A stretch of DNA of 64,000 nt from Pseudomonas akapageensis (GTDB lineage: Bacteria; Pseudomonadota; Gammaproteobacteria; Pseudomonadales; Pseudomonadaceae), in contig NZ_VXCP01000057.1 in NCBI RefSeq assembly GCF_011355085.1, forward strand, positions 38,874 to 102,873. The letters are read 5' to 3'. The translations under genes and the position numbers were made by a program. Positions 17,266 to 26,214 of this stretch are shown here, one piece after another. Under the pieces are notes generated by a model. The model had not been told where the DNA came from, did not search any database, and saw only the letters and a list, made by a program, of their open reading frames with translations. The number at the start of each line of letters is the position of its first letter. Positions within the stretch are counted from its first letter, which is position 1.

Positions 17266-17283
17266 TCTTGTGTTGAATGTTCG

Positions 17284-17387
17284 GGCCTCATCGCTGGCAA
17301 GCCAGCTCCCACAGGAATTCAGTATTTCCACCATTTTGTGAACACTGAAGATCCCCTGTGGGAGCTGGCTTGCCAGCGATAAGGCCC
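17284..17387. repeat. REP pair (CTGTGGGAGCTGGCTTGCC type)
   Basis: Inverted units catcgctggcaagccagctc and ctgtgggagctggcttgcc about 50 bp apart, between the DUF3077 gene and the convergent aldehyde dehydrogenase gene. Confidence 0.85.
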
Positions 17388-17402
17388 AAAGGGCCTTCCG
17401 CT

Positions 17403-18827
17403 TTAGTGCTTGAACATCACATGCCGAACAGTGGTGTAATCCTCCAACCCGTACATCGACATGTCCTTGCCATACCCCGACAGCTTCTGCCCGCCATGGG
17501 GCATTTCGCTGACCAGCATGAAGTGCGTATTGACCCAGGTGCAGCCGTATTGCAGGCGGGCCGATATGCGATGGGCCAGGCCAACGTCGCGGGTCCAGAC
17601 TGACGAGGCCAGGCCGTAGTCCGAGTCGTTGGCCCAGGCCAGGACCTGTGCTTCATCCTCGAATGGGGTCACCGACACCACCGGCCCGAATACTTCGCGA
17701 CGAACGATCTCGTCATCCTGGCGGGCATCGGCCAGTACCGTCGGCTCGAAGAAGTAGCCGTCGCCTTCCACTGCCTTGCCACCGGTGATCAGGCGCATGT
17801 GCGGCTGGGCGATGGCGCGCTCGACCATGCCGGCGACGCGGTCGCGTTGCTGGGCGGTGATCAGCGGGCCGAGCTCGGTGGTCGGGTCGTCCTGCAGGCC
17901 GTGCTTGATGCTGGCGACGGCAGCGCCGAGCTTCTCGACGAATTTCTCGTAGATGCCCTTCTGCGCATAGATGCGGCAGGCGGCGGTGCAGTCTTGCCCT
18001 GCGTTGTAGAAACCGAAGGTGCGGATGCCTTCGACAGCAGCATCGATATCGGCGTCATCGAAGATGATCACCGGGGCCTTGCCGCCCAGTTCCATGTGCA
18101 TGCGTTTGACGCTGTCGGCGGTGCTGGAAATGATGTTGGCGCCGGTGGCAATCGACCCGGTCAGCGAGACCATGCGCACCTTCGGATGGGTCACCAGCGG
18201 GCTGCCGACGGTAGGGCCACGGCCGAACACCAGGTTGAGCACGCCAGCCGGGAAGATCTCGGCGGCCAGTTCGCCCAGGCGCAGGGCGGTCAGCGGCGTC
18301 TGCTCGGAGGGCTTGAGCACCACGGTGTTGCCGGCGGCCAGGGCCGGGGCGATTTTCCAGGCGACCATCATCAGCGGGTAGTTCCACGGCGCGATGGAGG
18401 CGATCACGCCGACCGGGTCGCGGCGGATCATCGAGGTGTGGCCCGGCAGGTACTCACCGGCGGCCGAGCCGCTCATGCAGCGGTTGGCGCCAGCGAAGAA
18501 ACGGAAGACGTCGGCAATGGCCGGGATCTCGTCGTTCAGGGCCGCATGGTAAGGCTTGCCGCAGTTGTCCGATTCGAGTTTGGCCAGTTCTTCGCCGTGG
18601 GTTTCGATGGCGTCGGCCAGTTTGAGCAGCAGCAGCGAACGGTCTTTGGGCGTGGTCTGTGACCAGCTGTCGAAGGCGGCGTCGGCGGCACGGACGGCGG
18701 CATCGACCTGGGCCTCTGTGGCTTCGTTGATTTCGGTCAGGACCCGGCCCAAGGATGGGTTGAAAACCGGTTGGCTCGGGCCTTCGCCGATGACCAGCTG
18801 GCCATTGATCAGCAGTTGGGTTTGCAT
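17403..18827 (-). CDS. Aldehyde dehydrogenase, gamma-aminobutyraldehyde dehydrogenase type
   Basis: A 474-residue NAD(P)-dependent ALDH oxidising an aldehyde, most likely an aminoaldehyde, to the acid. Key residues: K172 (LKPSEQTP) for cofactor, general base E246 (MELGGK), catalytic C280 (NAGQDC). The best family match I recognise is PatD/gamma-aminobutyraldehyde dehydrogenase, from features such as APWNYPLMMVAWKIAPAL and the C-terminal GYGKDMSMYGLEDYT. It is the last gene of a minus-strand cluster with an amine/amino-acid permease and a haem-dependent N-demethylase, so its substrate is probably an aldehyde made from the same amine. The exact substrate is not proven. Confidence 0.88.
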   Translation of the reverse strand: MQTQLLINGQLVIGEGPSQPVFNPSLGRVLTEINEATEAQVDAAVRAADAAFDSWSQTTPKDRSLLLLKLADAIETHGEELAKLESDNCGKPYHAALNDEIPAIADVFRFFAGANRCMSGSAAGEYLPGHTSMIRRDPVGVIASIAPWNYPLMMVAWKIAPALAAGNTVVLKPSEQTPLTALRLGELAAEIFPAGVLNLVFGRGPTVGSPLVTHPKVRMVSLTGSIATGANIISSTADSVKRMHMELGGKAPVIIFDDADIDAAVEGIRTFGFYNAGQDCTAACRIYAQKGIYEKFVEKLGAAVASIKHGLQDDPTTELGPLITAQQRDRVAGMVERAIAQPHMRLITGGKAVEGDGYFFEPTVLADARQDDEIVRREVFGPVVSVTPFEDEAQVLAWANDSDYGLASSVWTRDVGLAHRISARLQYGCTWVNTHFMLVSEMPHGGQKLSGYGKDMSMYGLEDYTTVRHVMFKH

Positions 18828-18860
18828 GAAGGGGATCTCGCAAGGAATATCGTGAATTCA

Positions 18861-18892
18861 GTTGTGGGAGCGGCCTTGGCCGCTCCCACAAG
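18861..18892. repeat. Short REP-like hairpin between permease and aldehyde dehydrogenase genes
   Basis: gttgtgggagcggcc and its inverted copy ggccgctcccaca meet directly, making a ~13-bp stem with minimal loop in the 65-bp gap. It could act as a partial terminator or mRNA stabiliser within the operon. Confidence 0.65.
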
Positions 18893-20416
18893 TTATTGTG
18901 CGTGTTGAACCGAAGCGCCGCGGGGGGCGGTTGCGGCTTTGGGCTTGGAGAATTTCCAGGCGTCGCCGGCCGGTGCCGTGCCCTTGTCGTAGGGCCTGGC
19001 CAGCAGCATGTAGAGGAAGCCTGCGCCCAGCACCACCACTGTGGTGAGGATCATCGAGTAGTTGATGTACCAGGCGGCATCCGGCGAACGTGGCCAGACC
19101 ATGTTGACGATGGCGCACAGGCCATACACCAGTGCAGCGATGTTCACCCAGATACCCCAGGCGCCGAGGGTGAACTGGCCGTTCGGGCGCCAGCCCTTGG
19201 CGCGGGCAATCAATGCTGCCACCACAATCAACTGGAAGGCGATGTAGATGCCGATGGCCGCGAAGCCGACGATGGTCGCAGTGGCATCGGCCATGAACAT
19301 TCCCAGGCAGACGATGGCCGCCGGCACCACGCCGCTGACGATCAGGGCAAAGGACGGTACATGGTTGGACGACAGGCGCGACAGCATGGAACTGCCGACG
19401 ATCATTTCGTCACGGGCATAGGCGAACAACAGGCGGCTGGCAGCAGCTTGCAGGCTGAGTACGCAGGAGATGAACGATACCAGCACCACCGCCATGACCA
19501 GGCGCGAACCCACCGGCCCGAAGGCGTTGGCCAGGATGGTCGCGACCGGATCGGTGTCTTCGCCGGCGATGACTTTATGCATGTCCGGTACCGACAGGAT
19601 CAACGCCAGGCAAGCAAACATCGCCGCCGCGCCACCGATGTAGACGGTCATGCGCATGGCCTTGGGAATGCGCTTGCCCGGGTTCGGCGTCTCTTCTGCC
19701 ACATCGCCGCAGGCCTCGAAGCCGTAGTACTGGAACAGGCCGGCCAGGGACGCCGCCAGGAAGGCCGGCAGGTACGAGCCGTTGATATTGATGTCGAAGG
19801 TGTCGAACAGCACGCTCAGTGGCTGGTGACGCTCGAAGATCAGCAGGTAGCCGCCGACCAGGATCGCGCCGACCAGCTCGCAGAGGAAGCCGAACATGGC
19901 GACCCGGGCCAGCAGCTTGGTGCCCACCAGGTTCAGCCCGGTAGAAGCCAGGATCAGTACCAGGGCAATGTAGATGCTGATGTCGTTGCTCGGCTCGAAG
20001 CCCATCAAGATCGCCAGGTAAGGACCGGCGCCCACGGATACGCCGGCAATGGTCGCACACAGCGCCCAGGCGTAGACCCAGCCCACCATCCACGCCCAGC
20101 GCTTGCCCACCAGGCGACGCGCCCACGGATAGACACCACCGGAAATCGGGAACTGCGACACCACTTCACCGAAAATCAGACACACCAGCAATTGCCCGGC
20201 GCCGATCAGCAGGTAGGACCAGAACATCGGCGGCCCGCCAGCGGCCAGGCACAGGCCGAACAGGGTATAGACGCCGACGACGGGCGACAGGTAGGTGAAA
20301 CCCAGGGAGAAGTTCTCCCACAGGCTCATGCTGCGATTGAAATCGGAGCTGTAGCCGAGGGCGCGGAGTTGTTCCGCATCCTGGTCGGCAGTGCTGTTTG
20401 CACGCGAGCCACTCAT
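18893..20416 (-). CDS. APC-superfamily amino acid/amine permease
   Basis: A 507-residue inner-membrane transporter with about 12 hydrophobic helices. The N-terminal motif SLWENFSLGFTYLSPVVGVYTLF, cited by its core SLGFTYLSP, and later GLFQYYGFEACGDVAEETPNPGKRIPKA, cited by its core EACGDVAEETPNP, are characteristic of the APC family near GABA/ethanolamine-type permeases. It probably imports the amine handled by the neighbouring N-demethylase and aldehyde dehydrogenase. It sits 99 bp after the haem subunit gene on the same strand. Confidence 0.87.
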   Translation of the reverse strand: MSGSRANSTADQDAEQLRALGYSSDFNRSMSLWENFSLGFTYLSPVVGVYTLFGLCLAAGGPPMFWSYLLIGAGQLLVCLIFGEVVSQFPISGGVYPWARRLVGKRWAWMVGWVYAWALCATIAGVSVGAGPYLAILMGFEPSNDISIYIALVLILASTGLNLVGTKLLARVAMFGFLCELVGAILVGGYLLIFERHQPLSVLFDTFDININGSYLPAFLAASLAGLFQYYGFEACGDVAEETPNPGKRIPKAMRMTVYIGGAAAMFACLALILSVPDMHKVIAGEDTDPVATILANAFGPVGSRLVMAVVLVSFISCVLSLQAAASRLLFAYARDEMIVGSSMLSRLSSNHVPSFALIVSGVVPAAIVCLGMFMADATATIVGFAAIGIYIAFQLIVVAALIARAKGWRPNGQFTLGAWGIWVNIAALVYGLCAIVNMVWPRSPDAAWYINYSMILTTVVVLGAGFLYMLLARPYDKGTAPAGDAWKFSKPKAATAPRGASVQHAQ

Positions 20417-20515
20417 GTTGTTTCCTCTTTATAAATGGCAGTCGTTTGATCTGCCGGCGAGCAAAGCCGCCGGCGCACTCAAGGAGCTGTTTATTGTTGT
20501 AGGGGGGTTACAGAC

Positions 20516-21565
20516 TTATCCGGCCTTGCGTTCGCCTTCGTCTTCTTTGCCGTGCTCTTTATCGTATTGGGAGAGCCACTCCACCGCCGCGTCGCGGTAA
20601 CGGCTGAAGCCCTTGTAGTCGACCAGTTCCTGGTTCAGGGTCTTGAGCACACGGTGCATGCGGCGGGCCCAGGCCGGGTTGGTGGCGATGTCTTCCAGGC
20701 TCAGCAGGTAGGTGCGGATCGGGAACACGATGGCGTTGCTGCGCGGCAGGCGGTGCAGCGGTTGCAGCTCGATGCGCAGGTACACCCGCTTGCCGGCGTT
20801 TTCCGGGGTGACGATGGTGCGATCCGGTGCCCACTCGGGCAGGCTTTCGGCCGACACTTCAAGGCGCGGATTGACCGTCAGCGACCAGTTCAGGCGGCGC
20901 ACCGGGTGACCGATGCGCAGGCGCAGCAGAAACTTCAAGGCGCGGTCGAGCATGCCGATTTCTTTCACCAACGGAACCGGGCCGTGGAATTCTTCCCAGC
21001 TCATGCCCAGGTTGAAGCGCAGCGAGTAGTCGGCGCGCTGGGTGGCGATGCCGGCGCCCCAGTACAGGGTGCCGTCGCGCTCTTCCTGCAGGACCCAGTC
21101 ACCCTGAGCCTGGCGAGTGATGTATTCCATCGGCTCAAAGGGCAGGGTGGCCGGGTCGCCGAAGGTGAAGTGGTCGTCGATTTCCAGCAGGCGGTTGACC
21201 CAGTGCCAGTTGCGGCCTTCACGTTCCAGGGTGAAGTACTCGGGATAGTCCCGGGCGTAGGACTCCATGATCAGCTCGAGCAGGTCCCATTGCGCTTCCA
21301 TCATGTGTGGCGCCGAGACGTAGTGCATGCCCGGGTCTTTTTCCAGGGTGATGGCGCGGTCGCGGCATTCGCTGATGTAGTGCTCGTCGATGTCGAAGGC
21401 GGCGCGGAACGCACCGTCGCCGACCGAGACATGGGGCTCCAGGTTCATGGAGTACATGTAGTCATCATCGGGGAAGGGGAACGGCACGCGAGCGATGGTT
21501 TCCGGGCTGTTGGCGAAGGTGTAGTCGTCGCGGTAGGTTTCGTCGCGGTTGAATTTGATTGTCAT
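20516..21565 (-). CDS. Haem-dependent oxidative N-demethylase, haem/substrate subunit (DUF3445)
   Basis: A 349-residue protein of the DUF3445/HODM-alpha family, whose studied members (dimethylamine monooxygenase of marine bacteria and the Pseudomonas mendocina enzyme) bind haem in a PAS-like fold and oxidatively demethylate a secondary amine with release of formaldehyde. Family landmarks seen: PFPFPDDDYMYSMNLEP near the N-terminus, LTVNPRLEVSAESLPEW, LRIELQPLHRLPRSNAIVFPIRTYL (core LHRLPRSNAIVF) and SRYRDAAVEWLSQY. The ATG at 21565 has GAGGAAG ~7 bp upstream. It follows the reductase gene by 17 bp. Whether dimethylamine is the substrate here is open, because no methylamine-using genes are nearby. 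Confidence 0.85.
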   Translation of the reverse strand: MTIKFNRDETYRDDYTFANSPETIARVPFPFPDDDYMYSMNLEPHVSVGDGAFRAAFDIDEHYISECRDRAITLEKDPGMHYVSAPHMMEAQWDLLELIMESYARDYPEYFTLEREGRNWHWVNRLLEIDDHFTFGDPATLPFEPMEYITRQAQGDWVLQEERDGTLYWGAGIATQRADYSLRFNLGMSWEEFHGPVPLVKEIGMLDRALKFLLRLRIGHPVRRLNWSLTVNPRLEVSAESLPEWAPDRTIVTPENAGKRVYLRIELQPLHRLPRSNAIVFPIRTYLLSLEDIATNPAWARRMHRVLKTLNQELVDYKGFSRYRDAAVEWLSQYDKEHGKEDEGERKAG

Positions 21566-21582
21566 TGTTGTGTCTTCCTCGA

Positions 21583-22551
21583 TCAAAGGTCGATGACCAG
21601 GTGATTGCACTTGGCCCGGGATACGCAGGGCATGATTTTCTTGTTGGCCAGTTTGTCTTCGTCGCTCAGCCAGTCGTCGGTGTGGAGGATTTCCCCGTCC
21701 AGCTCCAGCACGGCGGTTTCACAGTGGCCGCAGGCGCCGCCACGGCACAGGTAGGGCATCTCGAAACCGGCGGCTTCCACCGCTTCGAGCATGCTCTGGT
21801 CCGGAGAGACCTCGATTTTTGCGCCGCTGCGGCCCAGGGTGAAGGTGAACGCTTCGCCGCCGCTGCTTTGCTCCAGGAAGCGCTCGAAGTGAATGTGGCT
21901 GTCGGTCCAGCCCAGGGCGCGGGCGCAGTCCAGGGTGGCGTCGATCATGCTGTCCGGGCCGCAGGCATAGACGTGGCTGCCTAACGGGCGGTCGGCCAGC
22001 ACGCTGCTGATGTCCAGGCGTTCATCGACGCCCTTGCGGTACAGATGCACCTGGCCGCCATAGATGCGTTGCAGCTCTTCCCCCAGTCGGGCGTGTTCCG
22101 GGCCGCGCACGGCGTAATGCAGTTCGAAGGGCACCTTGCTCAGGCGCAGTTCCTCGAGCTGGGAGATCACCGGGGTGATTCCCACGCCGCCGGCGATGAA
22201 CAGGTGCAGGCGCGCCTGCTTGACCAGCGGGAACAGGTTGACCGGCGGGGTGATGTCGATCAGGTCGCCTTCGCGCACGCTTTCGTGCAGCCGGCGCGAA
22301 CCGCCACGGCCATCTTCGACCCGGCGCACGGCGATCTGGTAGGCGCTGGTATCGTAGGGCGAGCTCATCAGCGAGTAGGGGTTGCGCAAGGTGTTCTGCC
22401 CGTTGGGGATCAGCACTACCACGTGGCTGCCACCGGAAAAGGCCGGAAGGTGCGCACCGTCTGGCGAGACCAGGGTGAAACGCTTGATTTCCGGGGTCAC
22501 GGCTTCGATGCGGGCCACGCGCAGGTTCAGGGTTCCGTTGTTCAGACTCAT
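21583..22551 (-). CDS. N-demethylase reductase subunit (phthalate dioxygenase reductase type)
   Basis: A 322-residue electron-transfer protein: FMN/FAD-binding barrel (RNPYSLMSSP near residue 57), NAD-binding domain (FIAGGVGITPVISQLE, core AGGVGITP) and a C-terminal plant-type 2Fe-2S ferredoxin with CRGGACGHC and a distal Cys near IMPCVSRAK. It should move electrons from NAD(P)H to the haem subunit. Its start overlaps the stop of the DmmA-like gene by 4 bp, so the two are translationally coupled. VanB-type reductases are alike; the context decides. Confidence 0.9.
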   Translation of the reverse strand: MSLNNGTLNLRVARIEAVTPEIKRFTLVSPDGAHLPAFSGGSHVVVLIPNGQNTLRNPYSLMSSPYDTSAYQIAVRRVEDGRGGSRRLHESVREGDLIDITPPVNLFPLVKQARLHLFIAGGVGITPVISQLEELRLSKVPFELHYAVRGPEHARLGEELQRIYGGQVHLYRKGVDERLDISSVLADRPLGSHVYACGPDSMIDATLDCARALGWTDSHIHFERFLEQSSGGEAFTFTLGRSGAKIEVSPDQSMLEAVEAAGFEMPYLCRGGACGHCETAVLELDGEILHTDDWLSDEDKLANKKIMPCVSRAKCNHLVIDL

Positions 22552-23150
22552 GTGTCGAGCTCCTCGGCTTGCGGCAGTTCGCCAGGGACTTCGGCGTCGG
22601 CTTTCACCGCCTGGAAGGCGGCCAGGCGACGGGAGTAGTGGTCACGCACGACCAGCGTCAGGTCGCACCCCGGGCACTGGTAGACGCGCTGGGTGACGTT
22701 CTCGGTGTAGGTATCGCAGTGCACGCACCAGACCCGGCGCACCAGGGTGCCGGAGTGTTCGCGCAGCACTTCGTCGCGGTTCATATCGAAGGCGGTGTAG
22801 ACCTGCATGGCCGTGCCCAGGAAGCTTTCGGAACCGGTGAGGTACAGGCGGGTGCCCATGCGGGCCTGGCCGAGCATGCCCTTGAGGTCTTCGAGCAACG
22901 CCTGGTTGCTGGCATAGACGCGCAACTCGACGGCGGGCTGCTGCTGCAACTGGGCGAGGAAGTTCTGCCCGGAGAAGGACTCTTCGGAATACAGCAAGGT
23001 GGCCTGCTGGCCAAGATCAGCCAATTCATCGAGCAGACGCAGCATGGCGCGGCCACCGCTGCCCTGGCCGGCGACGATGTGCCGCTTGCCTCCGGGTAGC
23101 GGGCGCAACAGGTCATAGACCGGTCGGCTCTTGATACCTGTAATCAACAT
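22548..23150 (-). CDS. Dimethylamine monooxygenase subunit, DmmA family
   Basis: A 200-residue protein matching the small DmmA-type subunit that accompanies the haem N-demethylase. The N-terminal two thirds look like a NAD/flavoprotein-like fold (KRHIVAGQGSGGRAMLRLLDELA, core AGQGSGGRA, and LYLTGSESFLG), and the C-terminus carries a zinc or rubredoxin-like pair CVHC...CPGC. It is first in the operon, 64 nt after the predicted -12 element of a sigma-54 promoter, and overlaps the reductase gene. Confidence 0.82.
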   Translation of the reverse strand: MLITGIKSRPVYDLLRPLPGGKRHIVAGQGSGGRAMLRLLDELADLGQQATLLYSEESFSGQNFLAQLQQQPAVELRVYASNQALLEDLKGMLGQARMGTRLYLTGSESFLGTAMQVYTAFDMNRDEVLREHSGTLVRRVWCVHCDTYTENVTQRVYQCPGCDLTLVVRDHYSRRLAAFQAVKADAEVPGELPQAEELDT

Positions 23151-23213
23151 TATTGTTTTACCTCCTGGGCTTCTGGCGCGGCGGGTGAGTGCCGGCCCTT
23201 TGGAGGTTGTTGG

Positions 23214-23230
23214 AGCACAGGCTGTGCCAA
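23214..23230 (-). promoter_or_regulatory. Sigma-54 promoter for the N-demethylase operon
   Basis: On the minus strand TTGGCAC-AGCC-TGTGCT has the invariant GG and GC at exact -24/-12 spacing. The adjoining gene on the upstream side encodes a sigma-54 activator with GAFTGA, which fits. Confidence 0.7.
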
Positions 23231-23297
23231 CTTTATAAGGTGTTGATTTTATTGGGTTTTAAAGGATTGTCTTACAAAGTGGATAGGCAAAAACAAC

Positions 23298-23311
23298 ATG
23301 CCTGTAGGCAT
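23298..23311. promoter_or_regulatory. Palindrome ATGCCTGTAGGCAT between activator and N-demethylase genes
   Basis: Perfect 5-bp arms extended by A/T-runs on both sides (AAAAATGCC on minus and TTGTTTTT after). It could end the activator mRNA or serve as the activator's upstream binding site ~70 bp from the sigma-54 promoter. Confidence 0.4.
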
Positions 23312-23367
23312 TTTTGCAGCGCTGTCGGCGGGATTGATGAGGGGCACACATCCCTGTGCACGGAGTT

Positions 23368-24804
23368 TCAGTCGCGTTGCAGCTTGCGGATCAGGGTCCC
23401 GATGTCGATGCCCAGGTGCTGCGCGGCCTTGCGCTTGCTGCCGCACAAACGCACGGCCTTGAGGATCACTTGCCGTTCGAAACGCTGTACTTGCGCCTTG
23501 AGGTTCTGTTCGGGGCCGTCATCCAGCGGCAGGTCTTCATCATCCTCCGGCTGCAGGGCCGTCGGGACCTTGTCTTCCAGCATCTCTGCCGGCAGGTGGT
23601 GTTCCTGGGCTTCATCGTCGGCGAGTACCGCCAGGCGCTCGAAGATGTTCACCAGCTCGCGGATGTTGCCCGGGAAGTCATAGGCCATCAGGCGTCGTCG
23701 ACAATCGGGGGAGAGGTGCAGGGTCGGCTCGCGATCGAGGTTGATGCGGGTCAGGAGGATATCGATCAAAAAGGGCAGGTCATCGATGTGCTTGCGCAGC
23801 GGCGGGATTTCCACCGGCAGGACGGCCAGACGGTAGTACAGGTCGGCGCGGAACTCGCCGATGCTGACCTGATGGCGCAGGTCCTTGTTGGTGGCGGCGA
23901 TCACCTGCACCTGAACGGTCTTGCTCAAGGGCGAACCGACCGACTGAATGGTACTGTCCTCCAAAAATTTCAATAACTTGGCTTGTACATGTAAAGGAAT
24001 TTCTCCGATCTCATCCAGGAACAACGTACCGCCCGAGGCTGCTTCGATGTAGCCCTGTTTGCCGCCCTGCAGGGCACCGGTGAAGGCGCCTCGTTCGTAG
24101 CCGAACATCTCCGACTCGAACAGGCTTTCCGGGATACTGCCGCAGTTGACATGAATGAACGGGCGGTCGCCCCAGCCGGCGGCACGGTGGATATGCCGGG
24201 CGATGGCCGTCTTGCCGACGCCTGGCTCACCCAGCAGCAGGAGCCTGGCGCGGCGGCGGAAGGCGCGTACTCCGGTGTCGGCGATGCTCGACAATTGCGG
24301 CGACAGGTGCAGGGCATTGTCCTGGGGATCGCTCAGGCCGGGCTTGTCGGGTGCGCGCAAGGCCGCAGGGGAGCGCTTCTGCGGCTTGCTGCCTTCGAAA
24401 TCCCGTTGCACCAGCATCATGAAGGGCTTTTCATAGGCGCCGGTCGGCACCGCCTGGGTGCTGGTGAACAGTACCCGGCCGTCCCGCGAGCGGGTCAACG
24501 CACTGCTGGCACCGCGATTGATGGCCATTTCGAAGTCATCGAACATCAGCGCCGAGCGCTGGAAGAACTCAGTGTTGGACAGGCCTACCGCTTGCTCCCT
24601 GGACAGGCGATTGACCCGTTCGGCCGCCAGGTTAATGAAGCGCACCCGGGCCTCGCCATCGCAGACGATGATCGCTTCGCTGAAGCTGTCGAGCAGCGCG
24701 TGCAGCGCCGGGGTTTCCAGCAAGGCGCCGAGGATCTCACTGCTGACGTTGACCGACGAGCGCATGCCCATCTGCAGGGCGCCCAGCAGGTTCTTGTCGT
24801 TCAT
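23368..24804 (-). CDS. Sigma-54-dependent transcriptional activator with PAS domain
   Basis: A 478-residue enhancer-binding protein: N-terminal PAS domain (about residues 35-140, SFSEAIIVCDGEARVRFINLA region), central AAA+ domain with Walker A GEPGVGKT and the sigma-54 loop GAFTGA, and a C-terminal Fis-type helix-turn-helix (AVRLCGSKRKAAQHLGIDIGTL region). It most likely activates the sigma-54 promoter ahead of the N-demethylase operon immediately downstream. The ATG 24804 overlaps the stop of the PAS-only protein (ATGA), so the two are made together. Confidence 0.9.
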   Translation of the reverse strand: MNDKNLLGALQMGMRSSVNVSSEILGALLETPALHALLDSFSEAIIVCDGEARVRFINLAAERVNRLSREQAVGLSNTEFFQRSALMFDDFEMAINRGASSALTRSRDGRVLFTSTQAVPTGAYEKPFMMLVQRDFEGSKPQKRSPAALRAPDKPGLSDPQDNALHLSPQLSSIADTGVRAFRRRARLLLLGEPGVGKTAIARHIHRAAGWGDRPFIHVNCGSIPESLFESEMFGYERGAFTGALQGGKQGYIEAASGGTLFLDEIGEIPLHVQAKLLKFLEDSTIQSVGSPLSKTVQVQVIAATNKDLRHQVSIGEFRADLYYRLAVLPVEIPPLRKHIDDLPFLIDILLTRINLDREPTLHLSPDCRRRLMAYDFPGNIRELVNIFERLAVLADDEAQEHHLPAEMLEDKVPTALQPEDDEDLPLDDGPEQNLKAQVQRFERQVILKAVRLCGSKRKAAQHLGIDIGTLIRKLQRD

Positions 24805-25934
24805 GGATGCAGCTCTCCGGGGTGCCCGGCGTGGTGTCCGTTGCGACGCAATACCGCGACCTGCCAGGCTACGCCTTCCTTGATCGCGATGCGCGAGCAA
24901 TGCACGTTGAAGTCCAGCGCACGGCCGCCCAGGTCTGGCAGCACGACGCGGTGCCAGGTCCGCTCCGGTGGCGAGGTATCGAGCAGGGACCGGGCGATGC
25001 TGGCGCCCCGGGTAATGCCGAAGGTCTCTTCGAACGCCGAGTTGCGCCATTGCGGCTGCTGTTGCTCATCGATGACCAATACCGCGTCGGGAACCGCATC
25101 GAACACCCGACGCAAGGCGGCGATGCGCTGCTCGGCGTCATGCTGCACGCGCAATTCCTGGCTGACATCGCGGATGCTGCCCCACATGCGCAACAGCTGG
25201 CCACCGACGATGGTGGCGCGCACGTCGTTTTCGACATAGGCGGGCGAGCCATCGTGGCGGCGGTCCACCGACAGGGCGCCATCGACGCAGAAATCCGATT
25301 CGATCAGGCGCCGCACGAACTCCTCGTTGGCCGGGCTGCGTGGCCAGTACAGGCGCACCGGCTGCTGGTTGAAGTCCACGTCCGACGGCATTTCGTAGAC
25401 CTGGGCCATGGCCCGGTTGCACATGCGCCATTGGGAATTGTTTTCAAAGACCTGGCGGACGATTTCGTCAGGCGACTGATTGATGTCGACCGCGTCGGCC
25501 CACTCGATGCACCAGTAGGCCACCTTGGCGCTGAGCAGCATCTGGCTCATGACCTCGTTGGCGTTCTGCAATTCCTGCACGCGACGTCCCAGCGGGCCCA
25601 AGGGCATTTCGATCAGGTGCAGGCGGGCAGGCTGCACCGAGCGCCATTCGAGGATACCGCTGGCTACCACCGGCAGCAGGCCGCCGTTGTGGCGAATCAG
25701 GGTCAGTTCCAGGCTGTGGACCCGTTCATCGGCAGGCGGGTTGGCGAACAGATGCTGCAAGGTGCGCACCGATTCGGCGGTGTAGATCTGTTCGATCGGC
25801 TGGTCGCGCAGATAATCGGGGTCGTAACCCAGTTGATTGCTCATGCCGGCGGAGATCGCCAATACCTGTCCATGGGATGAAATCGTGCTGGAAAGGGCCA
25901 TGCCTCTTTCGCTGAGTAAACCTAGTGTGTCCAT
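24801..25934 (-). CDS. Multi-PAS domain protein without a kinase domain, probable sensor partner
   Basis: A 377-residue soluble protein with PAS-like segments: one at residues ~10-110 (AISAGMSNQLGYDPDYLRDQ region), a middle one at ~130-250 and one near 275-375 (RRVFDAVPDAVLVIDEQQQPQWRNSAFEETFG region, core AVPDAVLVIDEQ). No histidine-kinase, GGDEF or HTH is visible. Its 4-bp overlap with the sigma-54 activator suggests a physical partner that senses the amine, haem state or redox. ATG 25934 is used; a GTG six bases upstream is possible. Confidence 0.75.
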   Translation of the reverse strand: MDTLGLLSERGMALSSTISSHGQVLAISAGMSNQLGYDPDYLRDQPIEQIYTAESVRTLQHLFANPPADERVHSLELTLIRHNGGLLPVVASGILEWRSVQPARLHLIEMPLGPLGRRVQELQNANEVMSQMLLSAKVAYWCIEWADAVDINQSPDEIVRQVFENNSQWRMCNRAMAQVYEMPSDVDFNQQPVRLYWPRSPANEEFVRRLIESDFCVDGALSVDRRHDGSPAYVENDVRATIVGGQLLRMWGSIRDVSQELRVQHDAEQRIAALRRVFDAVPDAVLVIDEQQQPQWRNSAFEETFGITRGASIARSLLDTSPPERTWHRVVLPDLGGRALDFNVHCSRIAIKEGVAWQVAVLRRNGHHAGHPGELHP

Positions 25935-26078
25935 CTTCACGCTCGATGCTTGTGGGCAAATGAAGAAAATGGGGGCACATTGCGTGCCAGGGTAGAGGCC
26001 AGGGAAATCAAGGGGTGGAGCTCTTCGGGTGCTGCGTATTTGCTTTAGTGTATGTATTTTTGCAGCGGTTTACGTGCC

Positions 26079-26214
26079 TCGTTCCCACGCTCTGCGTGGG
26101 AATGCATCCCGGGACGCTCCGCGTCCAGCCACCGAAAGCACATCGGCGCGGAGCGCCAGCCCCTGCATTCCCACGCAGAGCGTGGGAACGAGAGCGCAGA
26201 GCGTGGGAACGAGA
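26079..26214. repeat. REP-like repeat pair, GTTCCCACGCT family, with a duplicated end
   Basis: Same architecture as at 2554; the right end gcagagcgtgggaacgagag is present twice in tandem (near 26175 and 26195), which looks like a local duplication. Confidence 0.8.
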
